From: Tistrella bauzanensis
GTDB lineage: Bacteria > Pseudomonadota > Alphaproteobacteria > Tistrellales > Tistrellaceae
Length of the DNA: 64,000 nucleotides
Direction of reading: 5' to 3'
Assembly: GCF_014636235.1 (NCBI RefSeq)
Contig: NZ_BMDZ01000004.1
Location: 1 to 64,000, forward strand
In this document: one piece after another, positions 25,592 through 33,494 of the stretch
Position numbering within the stretch: the stretch's first letter is position 1
How the letters are laid out: each line of letters begins with the position of its first letter
Translations under genes and position numbers: made by a program
Notes under the pieces: generated by a model
Seen by the model: only the letters and a program-made list of their open reading frames with translations
Told to the model about the DNA's origin: nothing
The model's database searches: none

Positions 25592-28110
25592 CCGCCCACG
25601 ACCAGCAGCAGCGCCAGGAGGACGAGGATCTGCGGCTGGCCCAGGCGGCGCGGCTCAGGCGTACCTGGCTCACGCCGCGCGGCTGGCGCTACTGGTCGGC
25701 TGTGAACAACACCGAGGTCGGCGTGTGGTACAGCGTCACCGCCTTCTTCTTCTTCCTGTTCGCCGGGGTGCTGGCGCTGATGGTGCGCGCGCAACTCGCC
25801 GTGCCCGACAACGATCTGGTGACGCCGGGTTTCTACAACCAGTTGTTCACCCTGCACGGCACGATGATGATGTTCCTGTTCGCCGTGCCGATCTTCGAAG
25901 CGGTGGCGATCCTGATCATGCCGCAGATGCTGGCGGCGCGCGATCTGCCGTTTCCCCGGCTGTCGGCGTTCGGCTTCTGGTGCTTCGTCATCGGCGGGGT
26001 GTTCGTCGCCGGGTCGATCTTCTTCGGCGCCGCCCCCGACAGCGGCTGGTTCATGTATCCGCCGCTGGCGACCAACAAGGACACCGCCGGCATCGGCGCC
26101 GATATCTGGCTGCTGGGCCTGTCATTCATCGAGATCGCCTCGATCGCGGCGGCGGTGGAGTTGATCGTGGGCGTGCTGAAATGCCGGCCGCCGGGCATGC
26201 GCATCCATCTGATGCCGCTCTATTGCTGGTATGTGCTGATCGTTGCCGGAATGATCCTGTTCGCCTTCCCGCCACTGATCGCCGGCGACATCCTGTTCGA
26301 GGCGCAGCGCCTGCTCGACTGGCCGTTCTTCGACCCGGCACGCGGCGGCGATCCGGTGCTGTGGCAGCATCTGTTCTGGATCTTCGGGCATCCGGAGGTC
26401 TACATCATCTTTTTGCCCTCGATCGCGCTGATGGCGATGATCGTGCCCACCTTCGCGCAGACCCCGATCGTCGGCTATGGCTGGATCGTGCTGGCCGCCG
26501 TCGGCACCGGCTTTCTCAGCTTCGGCCTGTGGGCGCATCACATGTTCACCATCGGCCTGCCGGCGATATCGCTGGGCTTCTTCTCGGCGGCGTCGGAAGC
26601 GGTGGCGATCCCGACCGGTGTGCAGATCTTCGTGTTCCTGGCCACCATGCTGGCGGGGCGGGTGATCTTCGCGGTGCCGATGCTCTATGCGGCGGGCTCG
26701 CTCGCGATCTTCGTCTTCGGCGGCCTGACCGGGGTGATGGTCGCCATCGCGCCCTTCGACTGGCAGGCCCATGACACCCATTTCATCGTCGCCCATCTGC
26801 ACTACACCCTGATCGGCGGCATGTTCTTTCCGCTGATCGGCGGCCTGTACTATTTCTATCCGTTCGTCGCCAAGAAGATGCTGTCGGACCGGCTGGGAAA
26901 ATGGGCCTTCTGGCTGATGTTCGCGGGCTTCAACATCACCTTCCTGCCGATGCATTTCACCGGCCTGCGGGGCATGCCGCGCCGGGTGTTCACCTACCCG
27001 GCCGGCCATGGCTGGGACTGGCTGAACCTCGTCTCCTCCGTCGGTGCCTTCGTCATGGCGGCGGGGGTGCTGGTGGTGGTGTGGGATCTTCTGCGCCCGG
27101 GCAAGCGCACCGCCCCACCCAACCCGTGGAAGGCCGGCACGCTGGAATGGTCGACCATGGACGACGAAGCCTGGGGCGTGCGGTCGGTGCCCCATGTCAC
27201 CAGCCGCTATCCCCTCTGGGACCAGCCGGGGATTTCCGACGACATCGACCAGGGCCGCGGCTATCTGCCCGATGCCGCCGCCGGCCGACGTGAAACCCTG
27301 ATCACCAGCGTGCTGGATGCCGAACCCGAACAGGTGCTGCGCCTGCCGGCCAACTCCTTCCTGCCGATGCTCGCCGCCATCTTCGTCGGCTTCTCGTTCA
27401 TCGGCGCCACTTTCCATTGGTGGACGCCGGCGCTGATATCGGGGGTGATCGGCATCGGCGTGATCATCGTCTGGCTGTGGACCGGCACCGCCCGCATTCC
27501 TGAGGCCGCCACCATCGATGCCGGGCGCGGGCTGACGCTGCCGCTCTATGGTTCGGGCCCGCGATCCGTCGGCTGGTGGGCGATGTTCATCACCATGGTC
27601 GGCGACAGCACCGCCTTTGCCAGCCTGATCTTCGGCTATTTCTTCTACTGGACCATCCACACCGATTTCCCGCCCGCCGGCACCACCGGGCCGGGGCAGG
27701 TCTGGCCGGCGATCGCCGGGCTGCTGGCGGTGATCGCCTGGGGCCTCACCCTCGCCGCGCGCCGCGCCAACACCGCCGGGCTTGGCGCCCGCACCCGTGC
27801 GGCCCTGGTTCTGGCCGCCGCCGCGGCACTGGGTTCGGGGGCGGCGCTGGTCATGGCCATCACCATGACCGGGCTCGATCCGGCGGCGCATGTCTATGAC
27901 GCCACCGTCTGGGTGATCGCGCTGTGGACGGCGCTGCATCTGGTGGTGGGGGTGATCATGCAGCTCTATTGCTGCGCGCGCAGCCATGCCGGCCATCTGG
28001 GCCCCGCCCATGACATCGACCTTCAGAACATCGTGCTCTACTGGCATTTCGCGGTCATCACCGCCGTGGTCACCGTGGCGGTGACCGGCCTGTTCCCGCT
28101 GGCCAGTTGA
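25588..28110 (+). CDS. Cytochrome c oxidase subunit I-III fusion
   Basis: An 840-residue integral membrane protein joining the catalytic subunit I (residues about 1-560) with subunit III (about 600-840). Subunit I ligands are visible: His in TLHGTMMMFLF (low-spin haem), HPEVYIIFLP (CuB His with the cross-linked Tyr), the His pair of WAHHMFTIG, and DTHFIVAHLHYTL (two haem ligands). Subunit III signature WWAMFITMVGDSTAFASL and DATVWVIALWTALH are in the last third. I-III fusions are known in caa3-type oxidases (CtaD-CtaE). It reduces oxygen and pumps protons. ATG 25588 overlaps the coxB stop. Confidence 0.93.
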   Translation: MTAHDQQQRQEDEDLRLAQAARLRRTWLTPRGWRYWSAVNNTEVGVWYSVTAFFFFLFAGVLALMVRAQLAVPDNDLVTPGFYNQLFTLHGTMMMFLFAVPIFEAVAILIMPQMLAARDLPFPRLSAFGFWCFVIGGVFVAGSIFFGAAPDSGWFMYPPLATNKDTAGIGADIWLLGLSFIEIASIAAAVELIVGVLKCRPPGMRIHLMPLYCWYVLIVAGMILFAFPPLIAGDILFEAQRLLDWPFFDPARGGDPVLWQHLFWIFGHPEVYIIFLPSIALMAMIVPTFAQTPIVGYGWIVLAAVGTGFLSFGLWAHHMFTIGLPAISLGFFSAASEAVAIPTGVQIFVFLATMLAGRVIFAVPMLYAAGSLAIFVFGGLTGVMVAIAPFDWQAHDTHFIVAHLHYTLIGGMFFPLIGGLYYFYPFVAKKMLSDRLGKWAFWLMFAGFNITFLPMHFTGLRGMPRRVFTYPAGHGWDWLNLVSSVGAFVMAAGVLVVVWDLLRPGKRTAPPNPWKAGTLEWSTMDDEAWGVRSVPHVTSRYPLWDQPGISDDIDQGRGYLPDAAAGRRETLITSVLDAEPEQVLRLPANSFLPMLAAIFVGFSFIGATFHWWTPALISGVIGIGVIIVWLWTGTARIPEAATIDAGRGLTLPLYGSGPRSVGWWAMFITMVGDSTAFASLIFGYFFYWTIHTDFPPAGTTGPGQVWPAIAGLLAVIAWGLTLAARRANTAGLGARTRAALVLAAAAALGSGAALVMAITMTGLDPAAHVYDATVWVIALWTALHLVVGVIMQLYCCARSHAGHLGPAHDIDLQNIVLYWHFAVITAVVTVAVTGLFPLAS

Positions 28111-28174
28111 CGATGCCCCCCACCCGAAGCCCCACCCCCACCCGAAGACGACGAGGCCCAAGGACCGGATCATC

Positions 28175-28537
28175 ATGCTGACCAGACCAGACCGCGCCAA
28201 TCTGCTCACGCTGATCGCACCGCCCACGGTCTGGGCGCTGCACTTCCTGTTCGCCTATGTTTTCGCCGCCATTGCCTGCGCCAAGGGGTGGGATCTGGGC
28301 GTGGTGCGCATCGCCATCGCCATCGCCACCGGTCTGGCGCTGGTGTTCATTCTGGCCGCGGCCGTGGCCGCGCACCGCTATACCGGCTTCAGCATGGAGA
28401 CCAGCCCCCACGACGCCCCGACGCTGAAGGACCGCCGGCGCCAGATGGGGGCGGCGACCTTTCTGGTCGCGGCGCTCAGTTTCGTCGCGGTCATCTATAG
28501 CGGCCTGCCGGCCGTGTTCATGACGGATTGCCGCTGA
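28175..28537 (+). CDS. Small integral membrane protein of the oxidase operon
   Basis: 120 residues with three hydrophobic stretches (about 10-35, 42-65 and 92-112), one containing PPTVWALHFLFAYVFAAIACA. I do not recognise a named family, although small membrane proteins of this look commonly sit between oxidase subunit and CtaG-like genes. AAGGA is about 10 nt upstream of the ATG. The stop overlaps the next gene (TGATG). Likely an oxidase accessory or assembly protein by context only. Confidence 0.75.
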   Translation: MLTRPDRANLLTLIAPPTVWALHFLFAYVFAAIACAKGWDLGVVRIAIAIATGLALVFILAAAVAAHRYTGFSMETSPHDAPTLKDRRRQMGAATFLVAALSFVAVIYSGLPAVFMTDCR

Positions 28538-29253
28538 TGGCCGCGCCAGTACCCCGCCCCACCCGGCTATCCCGCCCCACCCGGCCGGCGGCGGCGGTGC
28601 GGCTGCCGGCCGCCCTCTGGCTGCCGGTGGCGGCCGGGCTGGTCGTGCTGGCGGCGTTGTGGGCGGGGCCGCTGGCGCGGGCCTCCGCCACGTCCTTTGC
28701 CGCCCATATGGCGGTGCATATGGGGCTGGTCACCGTCGTGGCGCCGCTGATCGCCATCGGCATCGCCGGCAGCCGGTATGATCCGACCCCGCGTCATCCG
28801 CTTCTGTTCGGGCCGCTGCCGGCCTCGCTGGTCGAGTTGCTGGTGGTCTGGGGCTGGCATGCGCCGCTGCTGCACGGCTGGGCGCGCACAAGCGGCACCG
28901 GCTATATCCTTGAACAGGGCAGTTTTCTTGCCGCCGGCCTGGTGGTCTGGATCGCCTGTCTGGGCCGGGGCGCGCGCGGGCCCCGGGGCCAGAGCCTGCT
29001 GGGCACGCTGGGCCTGCTGCTCACCTCAATTCACATGACCCTGCTCGGCGCGCTGATCGCCTTCGCCGGCCGGCCGCTCTATTCCCATGCGCTCGCCGGG
29101 TTGCACGGCACCGATATCGACCCGCTCGCGGTCATCGCCGACCAGCAGTTCGGCGGCATCATCATGTTGTTGATGGGCGGGGCGGCCTATCTGGCCGGCG
29201 GCGTGGTGCTGATGGCACGGATGTTCCGCCAGACCGGGGAGACGGCGTCATGA
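28537..29253 (+). CDS. CtaG-like (caa3-type) cytochrome oxidase assembly protein
   Basis: 238-residue polytopic membrane protein of the caa3_CtaG family, distinct from the Cox11-type CtaG. Hydrophobic helices contain paired histidines typical of the family: AAHMAVHMGLVTVVAPLIAI, VVWGWHAPLLHGWAR and LLTSIHMTLLGALIAFAG. These histidines are plausible copper or haem ligands. ATG 28537 overlaps the previous stop; a TTG 9 nt earlier is possible but unnecessary. It presumably helps metallate or assemble the oxidase encoded just upstream. The stop overlaps the cytochrome gene by 4 nt. Confidence 0.85.
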   Translation: MAAPVPRPTRLSRPTRPAAAVRLPAALWLPVAAGLVVLAALWAGPLARASATSFAAHMAVHMGLVTVVAPLIAIGIAGSRYDPTPRHPLLFGPLPASLVELLVVWGWHAPLLHGWARTSGTGYILEQGSFLAAGLVVWIACLGRGARGPRGQSLLGTLGLLLTSIHMTLLGALIAFAGRPLYSHALAGLHGTDIDPLAVIADQQFGGIIMLLMGGAAYLAGGVVLMARMFRQTGETAS

Positions 29254-30389
29254 AGATCCATATCCGCCATCTGGCCTCGGGGCTGGCCGTGCTTGCCGCC
29301 GTGGTCACCATCGGGCTGTGGATCGGGCTGATGCCGATCTCGGCCAGTTCCGGGCATTGGCGCGTCACCAGTTGGTTCCTGCACTGGGTGATGCAGAATT
29401 CCGTGCAACTGAACGCCATGTCGGTCGAGGAGCCCGCCATCGTCGACGATCCGGTGCTGGTCCGGCGCGCCGCCGGACATTTCGAGGCATCCTGCCGCTT
29501 CTGCCATGGCGCACCGGGCAAGGCCACCGGCCCCGTGCCCTATCAGATGACCCCGGCGCCGCCGGGCCTGGACAATTCCGCCCATGCCTGGGCGCCGGCG
29601 GAGTTGTTCACCATCGTCAAGCATGGCGTGAAGTTCAGCGGCATGCCGGCATGGCCGGCGCCGCCGCGCGATGACGAGGTCTGGGCGATGGTCGCCTTTC
29701 TGCGCGCCCTGCCCGATATGGACGAGGCGGGCTATGACCGTCTGCGTGGCGCGGCCGCACCGGGGGCGGCGGGCGAGGCGGGGGCGGCGGGGACGACCAA
29801 TCCGGTTCTAGCCGGCTGCGTCGCCTGTCATGGCATCGATGGCGGGTCGGATGGCGGCGCGTTTCCGGTGATCGGCGGCCAGTCGGCCGATTATCTCGCC
29901 ACCAGCCTCGCCGCCTATCGCGATGGTCGGCGCGCCTCGGGCATCATGCAATTGGCGGCAAGCGGGCTCAGCGACGACGAGATCGCCCGCCTCGCCCGTC
30001 ATTATGCCGGGCAGCGGCCGCAACAGCCGGCGCAGCCGGCCGCCGCGCCGGATGACATTCGTCGGCAGATCACCGACCGTGGTGGCGCCATCGCCGCCGA
30101 AGGTCTGCCCGATCAGCGGGTACCGGCCTGTGGCAGTTGCCATGGCGGGGTTGCCGTCGATGGCGCCATCACGCAACCGCGCCCCGGCTTTCCACGCCTC
30201 ACCGGTCAGGACCGGCCCTATCTGGAAACCCAGTTGCATCTGTGGCGCGCGGGCGCGCGCGGCGGCGGCAGCCATGCCCATCTGATGGCGCGCGCCGCCC
30301 ACGGTCTGACCGATGCCGACATCGCGGCGGTGGCGGCCTTCTATGCCGATGACGGCAACCGTGGAACAGGCTCGTCCGCAAGCCGTTGA
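29250..30389 (+). CDS. Membrane-anchored three-haem cytochrome c
   Basis: 379 residues: an uncleaved or signal helix at about 10-31, then three class I cytochrome c domains with haem-binding motifs CRFCH (82-86), CVACH (190-194) and CGSCH (294-298), each followed by candidate Met ligands (for example KFSGMPAWPAP and SGIMQLAASG). Domain two and three resemble the c4-like pair of dihaem cytochromes. It is likely a periplasmic electron carrier feeding the oxidase. The start overlaps the CtaG-like stop (ATGA). Ala/Gly- and Pro/Gln-rich linkers separate the domains. Confidence 0.88.
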   Translation: MKIHIRHLASGLAVLAAVVTIGLWIGLMPISASSGHWRVTSWFLHWVMQNSVQLNAMSVEEPAIVDDPVLVRRAAGHFEASCRFCHGAPGKATGPVPYQMTPAPPGLDNSAHAWAPAELFTIVKHGVKFSGMPAWPAPPRDDEVWAMVAFLRALPDMDEAGYDRLRGAAAPGAAGEAGAAGTTNPVLAGCVACHGIDGGSDGGAFPVIGGQSADYLATSLAAYRDGRRASGIMQLAASGLSDDEIARLARHYAGQRPQQPAQPAAAPDDIRRQITDRGGAIAAEGLPDQRVPACGSCHGGVAVDGAITQPRPGFPRLTGQDRPYLETQLHLWRAGARGGGSHAHLMARAAHGLTDADIAAVAAFYADDGNRGTGSSASR

Positions 30390-30458
30390 ACCACGATCCG
30401 GGCCCTTGCCGGACGCGAGGTCGATACCGGACGTCAGGAGCCCCACCGGAGTTGCCAC

Positions 30459-30923
30459 ATGTCTGACACAAGCCCGTCCCGCGCGCAGCAGCCATCCCGT
30501 GACCCCCGGACCACCCGCCCGGCCGGCGACCATCTGGCGCCGATCCCGCCCGCCCCCGGCGACCTTGATGGTCGCCCGGACATGGCAGATGGCGGCGCGC
30601 CCACCGCGGCCCAGCTCCGCGATCGCATCGACCGCGGCGAGACCGGCGACAAGGTGCCCCTGGTCGATCCGGCGGCGGCCGGTCTTGGCACCGATGACGA
30701 GGCGGCCGGCACGCCGCCCGATGCGGCGGCGGTGGGCATCGCCACCGCGCAGGAACTCGGCCGGCGCCCCGATCCGGTGAACGCCCCGGGGTTGAGCGGC
30801 GGCCGCTTCGCCCCGCATGGAGGCGGCCAGCCGCGCCGGGTGCCGCGCGGGCTGATCGTCGTCGGCGTCCTGACAATATTATTTATATGTGCCGTCGTCC
30901 TGGTTGAAATACTGGTGCGCTGA
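30459..30923 (+). CDS. Hypothetical protein with C-terminal membrane anchor
   Basis: 154 residues. The first 125 are hydrophilic and Pro/Ala/Asp-rich, with a conserved-looking segment LRDRIDRGETGDKVPLVDP then GLGTDDEAAGTPP that I have seen in small proteobacterial proteins of unknown function. The last 25 residues form a single hydrophobic helix (GLIVVGVLTILFICAVVLVE), so it is probably tail-anchored with its body in the cytoplasm. GGAG precedes the ATG by about 9 nt. It lies 69 nt after the cytochrome gene and before a strong hairpin, so it likely ends the gcd-cox transcript. No function can be assigned. Confidence 0.75.
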   Translation: MSDTSPSRAQQPSRDPRTTRPAGDHLAPIPPAPGDLDGRPDMADGGAPTAAQLRDRIDRGETGDKVPLVDPAAAGLGTDDEAAGTPPDAAAVGIATAQELGRRPDPVNAPGLSGGRFAPHGGGQPRRVPRGLIVVGVLTILFICAVVLVEILVR

Positions 30924-30987
30924 CGGGCACCTGCGCCGCCGCCGTTCCACCCGGCCGCACTTTGTCGACAACCCCACCCGCCACCCA

Positions 30988-31027
30988 CCGCAGCCCCCCG
31001 GCGCCCAACCGGGGGGCTGCGGCCGTT
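30988..31027 (+). terminator. Intrinsic terminator-like hairpin after the oxidase operon
   Basis: A perfect 14-bp stem (arms 30988-31001 and 31009-31022) with a 7-nt loop, followed by CCGTTT. The stem is very GC-rich; the T-tract is short, so termination may be partial. Position 65 bp after the last operon gene fits. Confidence 0.65.
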
Positions 31028-31557
31028 TGATGCGGAGGCCGCGGTCGGCACAGGTCGCGCCGTCGCGCCGTACACGGCCACCGCCGCCCGCCATACGCGG
31101 GTCGTAGAGCCCGGAATGGTTAACGCCGGAGCGGCAGAAGACCGGCCACCAGCATCTATGCCTGCATCAGGTGCGCACCTTGTGCATTAATTCAGATTAA
31201 AGAAGCCTGGTGCTTTTGGGGATAGGGTTCTTGAGTAGCGCATCGATACCACTACCTCTGAGCCCACTGACGATGCGATTTGCATAAGATATGTTTCACG
31301 GACGACCGGTTGGATTGGCTCAGGTGAGGAAAGAGTCAATTTTAACCAATTAACGATACCGGGTCATTTGCACGCATCACTCCGCAACCGCCCGTTGGAA
31401 CAGGGAGGACACACGGATGCCACGACAAAGGGCGCAGAATGATCCGACTTCGACGACGGGGCAATCACCTGCCAGTCGCGTTGCGGTGTTCCGAAGCAGG
31501 GGCAGGCCAACGCCATCCAGTGCATCTGACGCGACAAGCAACGGACAAAGGCCACGC
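31028..31557. other. Long AT-richer intergenic region before the sigma factor gene
   Basis: About 530 bp without a convincing gene. The part from about 31170 to 31375 is clearly richer in A and T than the rest of the window (for example TTTTAACCAATTAACG). I see no tRNA, IS end or perfect EcfG promoter. A GGAAC at 31397-31401 has no matching -10. A good ribosome site (GGGAGG, 31403-31408) precedes an ATG at 31417 that is in frame with the sigma gene, so part of this region could be translated. Confidence 0.5.
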
Positions 31558-32193
31558 ATGATGGAACAACACCAACCGCCTCGCCATGACGAGCCCACGC
31601 TCCATGATGAGCCCGCCCTCCATGATGAGATCGTCAACCTGATCCCGTCCCTGCGCGCCTTCGCTCGATCCCTGACCCGCAGCGCCTGCGAGGCCGATGA
31701 TCTGGTACAGGAAACGCTGATGAAGGCGATCGCCAACGCCCGTCAGTTCACCGCCGGCACCAATCTCCGCGCCTGGCTGTTCACCATCCAGCGCAATACA
31801 TTCTACACCTTGTATCATAAGCAGCAGCGCGAGCCGGTTCTGGTCGTCGAAGACCTGCCCGGTGTGCATGTGAAGCCCTCGCAGGAATGGTCGCTGAAGC
31901 TGCGGCTGGTCGACGAGGCGGTGCAGAAGCTGCCGCCCGATCAGCGCGAGGCGCTGATGCTGGTCGGTGGCGGCGGCATGAGTTACGAGGAAGCGGCCGA
32001 GATCTGCGGCTGCGCCCTCGGCACGATCAAGAGCCGGGTCAGCCGGGCGCGGACCGCGCTGCTGCGCCTGCTCGACAGCGACGACGAGCATGATTTCCTT
32101 GATGACGTGGTCGGCGGCAGCCGTCGGCGGCAGGACCGCCTGACGACGCGCGAGCAGCGCCAGTCCACCAGGCCGGGGATCGCCGACAGTTGA
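31558..32193 (+). CDS. EcfG-like ECF sigma factor
   Basis: 211-residue ECF sigma factor resembling the general stress sigma EcfG/RpoE2 of alphaproteobacteria. Region 2 is at about 22-90 (ACEADDLVQETLMKAI, then GTNLRAWLFTIQRNTFYTLY) and region 4 at about 118-175 (LPPDQREALMLVGGGGMSYE, AAEICGCALGTIKSRVSRAR). The N-terminus has three imperfect LHDEP repeats. The start at 31558 has AAAGG 6 nt upstream; an in-frame ATG at 31417 with a better GGGAGG would add 47 residues, but their codon use looks non-coding. No phyR is adjacent. It probably drives the GGAAC-N16/17-GTT promoters in this window. Confidence 0.85.
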   Translation: MMEQHQPPRHDEPTLHDEPALHDEIVNLIPSLRAFARSLTRSACEADDLVQETLMKAIANARQFTAGTNLRAWLFTIQRNTFYTLYHKQQREPVLVVEDLPGVHVKPSQEWSLKLRLVDEAVQKLPPDQREALMLVGGGGMSYEEAAEICGCALGTIKSRVSRARTALLRLLDSDDEHDFLDDVVGGSRRRQDRLTTREQRQSTRPGIADS

Positions 32194-32224
32194 GGCTGTC
32201 GGCGGCCCGGCCGCCTTCTTCATC
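32181..32224 (+). terminator. Hairpin over the sigma factor stop codon followed by a pyrimidine tract
   Basis: A 9-bp perfect stem (32181-32189 with 32196-32204) encloses the TGA of the sigma gene in a 6-nt loop region and is followed after 10 nt by a TTC-rich run. It may terminate the sigma transcript and insulate it from the glycan operon; the gap before the T-rich run makes this uncertain. Confidence 0.4.
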
Positions 32225-32248
32225 TTCTTCATCTTCTTCTTCTTCTCC
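32215..32248 (+). repeat. TTC-rich microsatellite
   Basis: A run made almost only of CTT/TTC triplets with two CATC interruptions, unlike the surrounding GC-rich sequence. It lies between the sigma factor and the glycan operon, and continues weakly to about 32272. Confidence 0.7.
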
Positions 32249-32285
32249 GTCCCCGCTTCTTCTGCTGCCGGATCATCTACAGCAG

Positions 32286-32313
32286 CAGGAAACCTTTTCC
32301 TGGCCGAGCAGTT
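32286..32313 (+). promoter_or_regulatory. Palindrome and weak EcfG-like motif before the glycan operon
   Basis: CAGGAAA-CCT-TTTCCTG is a perfect 7-bp inverted repeat (32286-32302). The same bases supply GGAAA, 17 nt, AGTT (32288-32313), two mismatches from the EcfG pattern. It lies about 65 nt before the first glycan gene, so it is the best promoter or operator candidate in this gap, but only weakly supported. Confidence 0.3.
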
Positions 32314-32378
32314 GTTGCTCCTGACATCACGAGCCGGCGGGCCGACGCCCACCGGACTGATACCGGGAAGACAACCGC

Positions 32379-33494
32379 ATGAGCACAGTCCTGATCACAG
32401 GGGGTGCCGGCTTCATCGGCCGGCATGTCTGCACCGAATTGTTGCGGGCCGGGCACCGGGTCCGGGTTCTGGACAGCCTGATCGAACAGGCGCATGGCCC
32501 GTCGCCGTCGCCATCCGGGGGCCTGCCCGCAGCGGTCGAGTTCATCCGGGGGGATGTGCGCGACCCCATGGCGGTGACCACGGCGCTGGACGGCGCCGAT
32601 GCGGTGATCAATCTGGCCTCCGACGTGGGTGTCGGCCAGAGCATGTACGAGATCGACCGCTATGTGTCGGTCAACACGCTGGGCAGCGCCGTGCTGATGC
32701 AGCAGGTGGTCAACAGCGGCGTGCGCAAGGTGATCGTCGCCTCGTCGATGAGCGTCTATGGCGAGGGGCTGTACCTCACCCCTGAAGGCGCCGCCGTCGA
32801 GGATGTCCGTCGCACGGCCGAGGCCGTGAAGACCGGCCGCTGGGATCCGGTGACCGCCGACGGCCGGCCGCTGATTCCGGCCGCGACCCCTGAGACCAAG
32901 CGCCCGGACCTCGCCTCGATCTATGCTCTGACCAAGTTCGATCAGGAACAGATGACCCTGATCCTGGGTGCCGCCTATGGCATCGAGGCGATCAGCCTGC
33001 GGCTGTTCAACACCTTCGGCCCCGGCCAGATGCTGTCGAACCCCTATACCGGGGTGCTGGCGATCTTTGCCGGCCGGTTGCTGAACGGCCAGTCGCCGAT
33101 GGTGTTCGAGGATGGCGAGCAGCATCGCGATTTCGTCCATGTCCGCGACGTCGCCCGCGCCTTCCGTCTGGCTCTGGAAACCCCGGGCCTCGGTGGCGAG
33201 ATCCTGAACATCGCCAGCGGCCGGATCTATACCGTGTCGCAGGTGGCGCGGCTGCTGGCCGGCGCCATGGACCGCGAGGATCTGGCGCCGCAGATTCTGC
33301 AGAAATCGCGGGTCGGCGATGTACGGCACTGTTTCGCCGACATCACCCGCGCCCGCGCCCGGCTTGGTTTCCAACCCGAACTGCCGCTGGAAGACACGGT
33401 TCTGGAACTGGTCGACTGGGTATCGACCCAGCAGGCTCAGGACCGCGTGCGTCAGGCCCATCAGGAGCTTGAGACGCGGGGGCTGGTGGTATGA
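32379..33494 (+). CDS. NAD-dependent epimerase/dehydratase (nucleotide-sugar SDR)
   Basis: 371-residue extended SDR. It has the NAD site VLITGGAGFIGRHVC, a catalytic Ser in VIVASSMSVYG, and the YxxxK motif in SIYALTKFDQEQ, so it should be active. The closest pattern I recall is the nucleotide-sugar 4-epimerase/dTDP-L-rhamnose 4-epimerase-like group, but the substrate cannot be told from sequence. A GGGAAG sits before the ATG. First gene of the ten-gene glycan operon; its stop overlaps the next start by 4 nt. It probably makes one of the activated sugars used by the four downstream glycosyltransferases. Confidence 0.88.
   Translation: MSTVLITGGAGFIGRHVCTELLRAGHRVRVLDSLIEQAHGPSPSPSGGLPAAVEFIRGDVRDPMAVTTALDGADAVINLASDVGVGQSMYEIDRYVSVNTLGSAVLMQQVVNSGVRKVIVASSMSVYGEGLYLTPEGAAVEDVRRTAEAVKTGRWDPVTADGRPLIPAATPETKRPDLASIYALTKFDQEQMTLILGAAYGIEAISLRLFNTFGPGQMLSNPYTGVLAIFAGRLLNGQSPMVFEDGEQHRDFVHVRDVARAFRLALETPGLGGEILNIASGRIYTVSQVARLLAGAMDREDLAPQILQKSRVGDVRHCFADITRARARLGFQPELPLEDTVLELVDWVSTQQAQDRVRQAHQELETRGLVV

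Noticed and set aside
31397..31420. GGAAC box upstream of the sigma factor as an autoregulatory EcfG promoter
   Set aside because: No GTT lies at 16 or 17 nt (TGCC/GCCA instead), so it does not match the promoter pattern.
31417..31557. N-terminal 47 codons of the sigma gene as certainly coding
   Set aside because: Despite the good ribosome site, third-position base use in these codons is unlike the other genes; kept only as an alternative start.
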